Assembly: GCA_018003015.1 (NCBI GenBank)
Contig: JAGNEZ010000001.1
Coordinates: forward strand, 202,808 to 266,807
Source: Phycisphaerae bacterium
GTDB lineage: Bacteria; Planctomycetota; Phycisphaerae; UBA1845; PWPN01
Direction of reading: 5' to 3'
DNA: 64,000 bases
Part shown: in pieces, positions 52,945 to 60,390 of the stretch
Position numbering within the stretch: position 1 is the stretch's first letter
Layout: every line of letters starts with the position of its first letter
Notes under the pieces: generated by a model
Database searches by the model: none
What the model was told of the DNA's origin: nothing
What the model saw: the letters and a program-made list of their open reading frames with translations, nothing else
Program-made: the position numbers and the translations under genes

Positions 52945-54096
52945 TCACGGACGATCTGTCAGGGCCGCGACGAGGTAGGCGAGGCCGCAGAGTTCGCTGT
53001 CTGAGGGCTCGCCCTGGCCGGCTCGATGGCGAGCGTAAGCCAGGAGTCGGTCGCGGACCTGGGGGCTGTGGCGGGCGAGGCGGCCCCAAGTGAAGGGGGC
53101 GTAGGCATAGGTGTTGGTCTTGCCCTTGCCGCTCAAGGTGTCAGAGACGGTGGTTGGGGCGACCATCACCCGAGCCAGAAGAGTCCGGGCGACGCGATCG
53201 ACGTCGGCTTTCTGGAAGACGATCTTGCGTTCGTAGCAGAGGGTGAGGAAGTCGGCGTTGATGGCCGCGTGGGAGACGTCCTCGAAGGCCGTGCCTGGGC
53301 CGTCCAACCCGGGCCAGTAGGCCCACTCGCAGGCCCCGTCGGCGCCGATCCGCAGACGGTTCTTCATGAAGCGGGCCAGCCGGGTTGCGCGTTCGGTGTA
53401 CTGTTTTTCGCCGGTGAGCTGAGCCAGGCGGATCCAGACCCGGGCCGGGGCGTTCTGCTGGTTGAGGGGCAACGGCTTGTCGAGGAACAGGCCGAAGAGG
53501 TAGCTTTCGTCAGGCGCGGGACCTTCGCGGTACTCGTCGTCGTGGACGGCCACGCTTTCGGCGGCGACGCCGGCGAACCGGTCGGCGTCCCCGGCGAATT
53601 GTTCGTGCAGGCGGGCTTCGGCCCGCACGGTGACTGCGAAGTGGGCCATCGGCTCGGCGATCATGCCGGTGTGTACCGCCCACGCGTTCCGCCGGCCCTT
53701 GCTGTACCTGGTGGAACTCCAGGCCGGCACCACTCGCCTGCGCAGTTCGTCGGTCAGGTTGCGGTGATCGTCACGGGCGGCCACGACGTGATCGCCGAGG
53801 CGGGTGAACAGTCCTGCGTACTTGGGGTCGCCGGTGGCCTCGAGCATCTGGGCGAGGGCATTGAGCTGGTAGCTCATCCCCCAGGCGATTCCGCCGGCGT
53901 CGTTGTTGGCTGGCCGGGCAACGGCGGCGTCGACTCGCCTGGTGATCCACGCATCGAAACGACTGACAAGCCATTCCCGATCCGCGGAGGGGGTGCTGGC
54001 AGGCCGGGTGTGGGCGGTCGCGGGACCCGTCTGGCCGCAGAGCACCGTTGCGGACATGGAAAGGGCGGACACGAATACTGGCTGGAGCAGATTCAC
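52945..54096 (-). CDS. Secreted probable alpha/alpha-barrel protein of unknown function
   Basis: 383 aa with signal peptide (VLCGQTGPATA). The body is built of helical hairpins typical of alpha/alpha toroids (GGIAWGMSYQLNALAQMLEA, GDPKYAGLFTRLGDHVVAA, AVHTGMIAEPMAHFAVTV, NAPARVWIRLAQLTGEKQY, FEDVSHAAINADFLTLCY). That fold occurs in polysaccharide lyases, glucuronyl hydrolases and C5-epimerases. The conserved-looking D-V-S-H-A-A element and H-T-G-M could line an active site, but no family can be named. The start is GTG at 54096 with AAGGAAGGAT upstream. It lies 39 nt after the esterase gene, suggesting co-transcription. Confidence 0.75.
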   Translation of the reverse strand: MNLLQPVFVSALSMSATVLCGQTGPATAHTRPASTPSADREWLVSRFDAWITRRVDAAVARPANNDAGGIAWGMSYQLNALAQMLEATGDPKYAGLFTRLGDHVVAARDDHRNLTDELRRRVVPAWSSTRYSKGRRNAWAVHTGMIAEPMAHFAVTVRAEARLHEQFAGDADRFAGVAAESVAVHDDEYREGPAPDESYLFGLFLDKPLPLNQQNAPARVWIRLAQLTGEKQYTERATRLARFMKNRLRIGADGACEWAYWPGLDGPGTAFEDVSHAAINADFLTLCYERKIVFQKADVDRVARTLLARVMVAPTTVSDTLSGKGKTNTYAYAPFTWGRLARHSPQVRDRLLAYARHRAGQGEPSDSELCGLAYLVAALTDRP

Positions 54097-54135
54097 GGTA
54101 TCATCCTTCCTTCAACGATCCTCAGGGTCATGCCC

Positions 54136-56289
54136 TCATTTCCGTTCGCCAATCGGCGTGGGGATCGACGCCAACTCGCGATCGAGCCATGCGTAGATCT
54201 CCTTCAGCGTCTCCGGTGCGATCGCGTGCTTGCCGGGCTTAAGCACGTTGGTCAGCCGCTCACCCTGGTTGTGGAGCCTCCAGCATGCCCGGGCCGCCTC
54301 GCCTGCCTGGTACGCACTTACCGACTCGGTGAAGATGTCATCGTTGAGGGTGTTGTGCAGGTAGAGGGCCCGGGGAGCGACGAGTCTGATGACACAGTCC
54401 CAATCCCAATGAGGCTGGCGGCCTTGAAGGAAGACGGGGCGGAGCGTTGGCATGTAGCTGAACCAATGATCGCGCGCCCAGCGCAGGGGCTCCTTGTCGG
54501 CCTTGAAGGTCGCGAATCCGCAGCTGGCCACGGTTGCTCTGACCTCGGGGCTGAATGCCGCCAGCATCAAGGCTTCTTCTGCCCCAAGCGAATGGCCGAT
54601 AACGCCGAGGCGTGAGGGATCGACTTGGCGGGTTTCGCGGAGCACCTGCAGCCCCTGCTCGGCGTCGAACAGCATCTTGCCCATGGCCGACTGCGTCCCG
54701 TGCCGAAGGTAATGTCCGCGGGTATCGAACGGGCCGTACTTGCCCACGCGTTCGCCGGCGGTGACGGAATCGGGGGACAAGGTGACGTATCCGCGCTCGG
54801 CCAGATCCGAGCCGAACGCCAGAGTTGGCGAACCCTCGAGGCCGACCGATTCCCGTTTTCCCTGCTTGACGGTCTGGTGGAAGACGAGCACGGCCGGCTC
54901 TGGGTGGGCCGCCTGCCGGGGGATGCACAGATAGGCCCTGATCCGGTCTCTGCCGTCGCCGTCGTACTCGATCAACCGGCGTTCGTACCTGGGGAGTTGC
55001 TCAACGGCGAGGGTCTCAAGGTGCAGAGAGGTCTGATTCTCGACAGGCTGTCCGAGCGTTCGCATGATGACGCGCCGGACCAACTCACGTTTCTGTCTCC
55101 AGGTTTTGAGGTCGGCGGGGACTGGATGCAAGTCGCCGATAGGAAAGAACCGCTCTTCCAGCCAGCGATAGGCCTGCGATCGCCCGTGGGGCGGGAAGCT
55201 ATGGGGGCCGTCGAAGGCCTTCCAGGCCAGCTCGTTACCGGCGCCGTACAAGCGATAGGCGGTGACGACATCCTCGAGGACCGCATCGAGGTTGTCGGCG
55301 TGGGGGAAGATCGTGTCCTGGGTAGCGTACCACACGAACAGCGGCCGCGGGGCGATGAGGGCGAGGATTTCGGGCCAATCGAAGGGGATGCTGGCCACGT
55401 CGGGGAGATAGGTGCCCAGTTGGGGCATGAGAGGGGTCAGGTGGGACCAACGTTCGGGCGTCGGGTCGGCGCGCAGGGTGGTGAAGCCGCAGCTGGCGAT
55501 GACCAGGGAGATGCGTGGCTCGAACGCCCCGGCGAAGATCGAGCCGTAGGCCCCGTGTGAATGGCCGATGCAACCGATTTGAAGCCGATCCACGCGGTCG
55601 AGCGTTTCGAGGTAATCGACCACGCGGGAGACGTCCCAGATCATCTTGCCCATGAACGACCACCGGGGATGACGGCGGTAGAAAGCGAGGCTGTCGTGAT
55701 AGGGTTGCGTGCCTGGGGGGATGCGTTCGCCGAAGCCGATCGCATCGGGGGCAATGCACACGAAGCCACGGCGAACCAGTTCGAGGCCGAAAGCCAGGTC
55801 TGGGCTGCCGCTCATCCCGCACGGCTCCTCCTTGCCCTGGGCGACGGTCTGATGCAGACAGATCATGGCCGGCCGTGGAACGTCGGGAGCATCCTTCGGC
55901 AGGAGGAGGTACGCGGGAATCCAGTCATCCTGCTCGCTGTGGATGCGGACGTGTCGGCGCACGTGATCGGGGAGTGTCTCTTCGCTGAGCAGGTCGACCA
56001 CGGGGGGCTCGGACCGAAGGCTGGTCGATTCGCCCATGATTTGCTGAAGGGTCCGACTGATCTCGGCCCGCTTCTGCTCCCAGGCCTTGATTTCGTCGAT
56101 GACCATGCTGGTCTGGCCGCGGATTGAAAGCACGGGGACCAGTTCTCTGCTTCCCGCCTGGTTACAGGTGACATCCGGTCTGGTCCAGGTGGTGATCTCC
56201 TTCCACTTCTGCCAGTCATGGCCCGGCCAAGCGTGGGCGTTCATGGTCGTCATGAGCACGATGATGTAACAGCGGGAATGGACGGTCAT
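54136..56289 (-). CDS. Secreted tandem alpha/beta-hydrolase esterase (acetyl xylan esterase-like)
   Basis: 717 aa, about twice the usual size. Two full alpha/beta-hydrolase units (about 60-380 and 400-715) share sequence: MICLHQTVAQGKEE and LVFHQTVKQGKRE; IGCIGHSHGAYGS (S244) and LGVIGHSLGAEEA (S567); IASCGFTTLRAD and VASCGFATFKAD. Each has a downstream Asp (YATQDTIFP; LNDDIF) and His (GPHSFPP; GKHAI), so both triads look intact. This is an internal duplication of an acetyl xylan esterase/dienelactone hydrolase-like unit. A short signal-like N-terminus is present. It is probably an esterase removing acyl groups from glycans. It diverges from the histidine kinase gene. Confidence 0.87.
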   Translation of the reverse strand: MTVHSRCYIIVLMTTMNAHAWPGHDWQKWKEITTWTRPDVTCNQAGSRELVPVLSIRGQTSMVIDEIKAWEQKRAEISRTLQQIMGESTSLRSEPPVVDLLSEETLPDHVRRHVRIHSEQDDWIPAYLLLPKDAPDVPRPAMICLHQTVAQGKEEPCGMSGSPDLAFGLELVRRGFVCIAPDAIGFGERIPPGTQPYHDSLAFYRRHPRWSFMGKMIWDVSRVVDYLETLDRVDRLQIGCIGHSHGAYGSIFAGAFEPRISLVIASCGFTTLRADPTPERWSHLTPLMPQLGTYLPDVASIPFDWPEILALIAPRPLFVWYATQDTIFPHADNLDAVLEDVVTAYRLYGAGNELAWKAFDGPHSFPPHGRSQAYRWLEERFFPIGDLHPVPADLKTWRQKRELVRRVIMRTLGQPVENQTSLHLETLAVEQLPRYERRLIEYDGDGRDRIRAYLCIPRQAAHPEPAVLVFHQTVKQGKRESVGLEGSPTLAFGSDLAERGYVTLSPDSVTAGERVGKYGPFDTRGHYLRHGTQSAMGKMLFDAEQGLQVLRETRQVDPSRLGVIGHSLGAEEALMLAAFSPEVRATVASCGFATFKADKEPLRWARDHWFSYMPTLRPVFLQGRQPHWDWDCVIRLVAPRALYLHNTLNDDIFTESVSAYQAGEAARACWRLHNQGERLTNVLKPGKHAIAPETLKEIYAWLDRELASIPTPIGERK

Positions 56290-56519
56290 GAGTGATTACC
56301 CCCTGTCGGTCGGTCCTCGCGCCGGCATCGGCTGGCGATAGCCACTCTGCGCTGCGATGAGGCAGGCGATGGACTAGCCGCCGGCCGTCGGGTGAATCGG
56401 TGCCAGAGGGCGGAGGTCCGGCCTGCAGTCTAACGCGCAGTCGGCTAACGGCCAAACAACCCATGCTCGGGCGGTTACCCGTTGTTTCGGGTGGGCGTTG
56501 CTGCTACCGTAGAGGCGCC

Positions 56520-57923
56520 ATGACATTGCGTCATCGCCTGCTGCTGGTTTATCTGATTGTGGTGTTGCTGAGTGCGGCCACCGTGGGGGTGGCCATTTTC
56601 GAACTCGAGGCCGCCCGGCGGATCTACGGGGCACTGCAGCCGCTCGGGGACATTGCCCTGGGCGCCCAGAAGCTTCAGTCCGTTCTTCCTCGAGGGGGAG
56701 AGCCGCTGACCGACGCCGTCGGCGGTGACTTCGAGAACTTGCTGGCCGGTCAGAACATCAAGCTGAGCGAAGTGGCCGATTACCGCAACGTGGATGACCT
56801 CCGGCAGGCTCTGATCACGCTGAGCCTTCGATTCCAGAGGTGGCGGAGTGCTCCGGCCGAGGATGCGGCCGAGCAAGCTCCGGGCGTTCGCGGGGCGTTG
56901 CTGATGTACTCGCAGCTGGTTGACGAGAATCTGCTCCGACTCCAGGGCGAAGCGAGCCTGCAGGAGCTGCGCAAGCAAATTCTGCTCAGTGTGGTGCTGG
57001 TGCTGACCGTGTTACACGTGGCGGTGATCGCGGGGCTGATCAAGCGGTGGCTGCTCCGCCCGATGGAGCGGCTGGGTCGCCAAGTCGAGGCTTTGGCGCG
57101 GGACGAGTCGCCCCGGGAACCGCTGCTGACCTCGCCGCGGGAGATGGCCGCCCTGGCCGAGGCCCTGGATCGCGCCCACCGCTCGCTGAGGGCTATGCGG
57201 CAGCAGCTCATCGACTCCGAGCGGTTGACGACCATCGGTCAGTTTGCCGCCCAGCTGGCTCACAATCTCCGCAACCCGCTGGCCAGCATCCGGGCGACGG
57301 CGCAGCTGACCGCGCGGCACCAGAAGGACGTACCTGAGACCCGGCAGAGGATGGAGGAATTGATTGCCTCAGTGGACCGGATGAATCACTGGATTGCCGG
57401 GCTGATGGAGGTGGCCAAGGAGCGTCCGACGCCTGCCCAGAACATGAACGTCGTGCCGACCCTCGAGCGGGTCCGGGATGCCCTGGCCGCGGAGGTGACC
57501 GCCAAGGAGCTCAAGTTGACCGTGGCAGCGCCGGAGGAGGGTTTGGCGTGCATTCACGATCCGGCCACGCTGGAGCAGGCCCTGGTGGCGATGGTGACGA
57601 ACGCGATTGAAGCTTCGCCGCTGGGTGAGGTGATCGAGGTTCGTGCCGAACGGGTGGGATCGTCGCCGGCCGGGGAGAAGTGCCGAATCACGGTTCGGGA
57701 CCACGGCTGTGGTCTGCCGGCGGACGCTCCCGAGCGGATCTTCGAGTTCTCCTACTCGACCAAGCAGCGGGGCATGGGGCTGGGCCTGGGTCTGGCTCGA
57801 CAGGCCCTGCAGCGTCAAGGGGGTTCCGCCCATGCGGAGAACAACCCCGAAGGCGGGGCGAGTGTGTACGTGGAATTGCCCATGATCGGGAATGGAGATA
57901 CAAAGGGAGGGAGTGGAAGGTGA
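56520..57923 (+). CDS. Sensor histidine kinase (NtrB-like pairing)
   Basis: 467 aa. Two transmembrane helices (about 7-27 and 154-174) bracket a helical periplasmic sensor of about 125 residues, followed by a HAMP-like linker. The dimerisation/phosphoacceptor box is QFAAQLAHNLRNPLASI (H248). The HATPase_c domain has an N-box (ALVAMVTNAIEAS), G1 (VRDHGCGLP), F-box (IFEFSYSTK) and G2 (GMGLGLGLARQAL). Start at 56520 follows GTAGAGGCGCC; the frame is open upstream without signal. The response-regulator gene follows by 153 nt, so the two probably form a two-component system controlling sigma-54 promoters. Signal unknown. Confidence 0.93.
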   Translation: MTLRHRLLLVYLIVVLLSAATVGVAIFELEAARRIYGALQPLGDIALGAQKLQSVLPRGGEPLTDAVGGDFENLLAGQNIKLSEVADYRNVDDLRQALITLSLRFQRWRSAPAEDAAEQAPGVRGALLMYSQLVDENLLRLQGEASLQELRKQILLSVVLVLTVLHVAVIAGLIKRWLLRPMERLGRQVEALARDESPREPLLTSPREMAALAEALDRAHRSLRAMRQQLIDSERLTTIGQFAAQLAHNLRNPLASIRATAQLTARHQKDVPETRQRMEELIASVDRMNHWIAGLMEVAKERPTPAQNMNVVPTLERVRDALAAEVTAKELKLTVAAPEEGLACIHDPATLEQALVAMVTNAIEASPLGEVIEVRAERVGSSPAGEKCRITVRDHGCGLPADAPERIFEFSYSTKQRGMGLGLGLARQALQRQGGSAHAENNPEGGASVYVELPMIGNGDTKGGSGR

Positions 57924-58076
57924 GAGGCGAGAGGCGAGAAGTGAGGTCGAAGGCAATCGGGCTTCGCCGCTTGCGAGGTGTTCCGTTTCCAGGCTCCGGC
58001 GGGTTTCTCACCGGAGTGATGTTCTCTGACGAGCTGGTGTTTCGACGCATGATCTTGGCTTGTGGTGTTGCAGCCT

Positions 58077-59480
58077 ATGCCCCGCGTGCTTGTGGTTGAG
58101 GACGAACAGAGTCTGGCCCGTGCCATGAGTGACGCTCTGGCGGAGGCCGGGCACGAGGTCCAGGCCGTTTACCTGGGTGAGAAGGTGCTGGGCGAAGTCC
58201 GGGCGTTCGAGCCACAGGTCATGCTTCTCGACGTACGTCTGGGCGGCGTGAATGGGCTGGACCTGCTGGATCAGATCAAGCGGGCGACGCCGGACATCGA
58301 GGTCGTGGTGGTGACGGCATACGGCAGCGTCGAGGTGGCCGTCGACGCCATGAAGCGCGGGGCGTCGGAGTTTCTGACCAAGCCCGTGGATCTGGATGTT
58401 CTGACGGTCACGGTGGACAAGCTCTGGTTGGCCTCGCAGGCCCGGCGACGACTGGAGCAGTTTCGCGTCGCCCAAGACGGGCGGTTGCGGAGTGTCCAGT
58501 TCATCGGTGGCTGCCAGGCGATCGCGGCGATTCGCGAACAGATTGCCCGTCTGGCGGGTCGGTCTGCGGCCGCGGCGAGCGGTGGCATGCCCACGATTCT
58601 GCTCACCGGGGAGACCGGTTCTGGCAAGGATCTGCTGGCCACCTACATTCACGCGGCCATGCCGCACCGCACGGGTCCGTTTGTCGGGCTCAACTGCAGT
58701 GCCGTCCCGACCGAGTTATTCGAGTCGGAGCTCTTCGGCCATCAGCGAGGCTCATTCAGCGGGGCCACCGTGGACAAGCCGGGCATGTTCGAGACGGCGG
58801 ACGGGGGCACGCTCTTGTTGGACGAGATCAGCGACCTGCCGCTGAACCTGCAGCCCAAGCTGCTGCGAGCCCTGGAGACGCGCACCATTCGGCGGATCGG
58901 CGACACGCGGGACCGGCCGTTCGATCTGCTGCTGATTGCCGCGACCAACCGTGGTCTGCCCGAGCTTGTGGCCACCGGGCGATTTCGGGAGGACCTTTAC
59001 TATCGGCTTCGGGTGGTCTCGATCGAGCTGCCTCCTCTTCGGCAGCGTGGTGACGACGTGCTCCTGCTGGCCGATCATTTCCTGACCCAGCTTCGGGCCA
59101 AGTACGGGATGGCTAACCTGGCTCTTTCGGAGGCCGCTCGGCAGGCCCTTCGCGGCCACGACTGGCCGGGCAACGTCCGCGAGCTTCAGCATGCGCTGGA
59201 GAGTGCCGCCCTGAGCATCGGCGGTTCGACGATCGAGGCGGCCGATCTGCCTCGTCCGGCCTTGGCCGATCCCATTCGGCGGGCGGAGCGAGCCATTGAC
59301 GCTGATCGCCCCATCGATCTCGAGCAGTTGGAGAGGTCTTTGATCGAACGTGCGTTGCGGCGGACGGGCTTCAACGTGTCCGCTGCGGCCAGGCTTCTTT
59401 CCATCGGGCGGGAAGCAATGCGTTATCGGATGGTCAAGTATGGTCTTTCGACGGAGACTCCGCAGGCCGACGGAGACTGA
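58077..59480 (+). CDS. NtrC-family sigma-54-dependent response regulator
   Basis: 467 aa. The receiver (1-118) has D52 (MLLDVRLGG) and K102 (FLTKPVD). The sigma-54 AAA+ domain has Walker A GETGSGKD (178-185), the sigma-contacting loop GSFSGA (225-230) in place of the usual GAFTGA, Walker B GGTLLLDEI, and FREDLYYRLRVVSIELPPLR. The C-terminal Fis-type helix-turn-helix is ALRRTGFNVSAAARLLSIGR. Phosphorylation by the upstream kinase should license open-complex formation at -24/-12 promoters. Start at 58077 begins exactly at the receiver; a GTG five codons earlier is possible. Confidence 0.94.
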   Translation: MPRVLVVEDEQSLARAMSDALAEAGHEVQAVYLGEKVLGEVRAFEPQVMLLDVRLGGVNGLDLLDQIKRATPDIEVVVVTAYGSVEVAVDAMKRGASEFLTKPVDLDVLTVTVDKLWLASQARRRLEQFRVAQDGRLRSVQFIGGCQAIAAIREQIARLAGRSAAAASGGMPTILLTGETGSGKDLLATYIHAAMPHRTGPFVGLNCSAVPTELFESELFGHQRGSFSGATVDKPGMFETADGGTLLLDEISDLPLNLQPKLLRALETRTIRRIGDTRDRPFDLLLIAATNRGLPELVATGRFREDLYYRLRVVSIELPPLRQRGDDVLLLADHFLTQLRAKYGMANLALSEAARQALRGHDWPGNVRELQHALESAALSIGGSTIEAADLPRPALADPIRRAERAIDADRPIDLEQLERSLIERALRRTGFNVSAAARLLSIGREAMRYRMVKYGLSTETPQADGD

Positions 59481-59640
59481 GCCGGGCGTCCGATCACGGC
59501 CGTTCGACAGCCATGCCCGCCTGGTGCCCCCCTCCAACGACCCTGAGCAATCGTTGAGTCGCTTTCTTGGCACTGCTTTTTGAACACCCGAGACCTGCGG
59601 AGATGGGGCGGGTGGGAGGCGAAGGGCGATGCTCGAGGCC

Positions 59641-59668
59641 TTGACCGCGGGGCGATTGTGGATAATAT
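59641..59668 (+). promoter_or_regulatory. Sigma-70-type promoter for the GntR regulator gene
   Basis: TTGACC (59641-59646) and TAATAT (59663-59668) are separated by 16 bp, close to the consensus spacing, and lie 49 bp before the GTG start of the regulator. This is the most AT-rich spot of the local sequence. The predicted start site falls inside the palindrome that follows. Confidence 0.55.
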
Positions 59669-59680
59669 ATCGTGCACGAT
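59669..59680 (+). promoter_or_regulatory. Palindromic operator candidate ATCGTGCACGAT
   Basis: A perfect 12-bp palindrome starts directly after the -10 box and covers the expected transcription start. Its core GT-GC-AC fits the GT-n-AC pattern bound by FadR/FCD-type GntR repressors, and the gene immediately downstream encodes such a regulator, so negative autoregulation is likely. Confidence 0.5.
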
Positions 59681-59716
59681 TTCCTTTCAGCTTTCCGACT
59701 CTGCTGAGGACCGACC

Positions 59717-60379
59717 GTGGTCACCCGACCAATCCGGCGTGTCAATTTCGTGGACGAGGCGTATGCGGTCATTCGCCGGTTGATTGTCAGCGGCGAGTTT
59801 CCGCCGGGGGCCCAGCTCAAGATCGACGCCCTCGCCCGCATTCTGGGGGTGAGCAACTCTCCGATCCGGGAGGCTTTGCGACGGCTGGAAAACGAGCGCT
59901 GGGTGCAGACGATTCCGTATCGTGGGGCTTTTGTGCGGGCCCTGGACGAAGCGGAGCTGGTCGAGCTGTACGAGCTTCGCGAGTTCATTGAGACCTCGGC
60001 GTTGCGCAAAGCCATGCCCCGCCCCGCGGGGGAGCACCTCAAGGCACTCCGGGAGGCCCAGCGGAGGATTCGAGCTGCCTTGCGGGGCAAGGATCTCGCC
60101 GCGTACTTGGCGGCTGATACCCGGTTTCACCTGATCATCGTGGAGATGGCCGGCAATCGCCGGCTGAGCAAGCTGTTCGCGACCCTCGTCGAGCAAGGCA
60201 AGTGCTTCATGCTCGGCCGGACGCAACGAGCGATGGCCAGATACCGCGACGGTCGCGACCAGCACGCGGAGATGGTGGAGGCGATCGCCCGGGGCGACAC
60301 CGTGAAGGCGCTTGGACTGCTGCAACGGCATTTGCGTATCACTCTGGAACAGGTCCGGCACTTGGCGAGCCGGGAGTGA
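59717..60379 (+). CDS. GntR-family (FCD domain) transcriptional regulator
   Basis: 220 aa from a GTG start preceded by TGAGGA. The N-terminal winged helix is EAYAVIRRLIVSGEFPPGAQL and DALARILGVSNSPIREALRRL, the GntR hallmark, with a wing (WVQTIPYRGAFVRAL). The C-terminal FCD helical domain includes ELYELREFIETSALRKAM, DTRFHLIIVEMAGNRRL and DGRDQHAEMVEAIARGD, with Asp/His metal ligands of the family. Such regulators respond to sugar acids or other carboxylates. The lipoprotein and transporter genes downstream on the same strand are candidate targets; the next gene starts 12 nt after this stop. Confidence 0.94.
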   Translation: MVTRPIRRVNFVDEAYAVIRRLIVSGEFPPGAQLKIDALARILGVSNSPIREALRRLENERWVQTIPYRGAFVRALDEAELVELYELREFIETSALRKAMPRPAGEHLKALREAQRRIRAALRGKDLAAYLAADTRFHLIIVEMAGNRRLSKLFATLVEQGKCFMLGRTQRAMARYRDGRDQHAEMVEAIARGDTVKALGLLQRHLRITLEQVRHLASRE

Positions 60380-60390
60380 GGGTTGTGCGC

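Noticed and set aside
57922-57935. Tandem GAGAGGC units in a purine-rich stretch after the histidine kinase gene
   Set aside because: Only two exact copies; too short to call a repeat array or attachment site.
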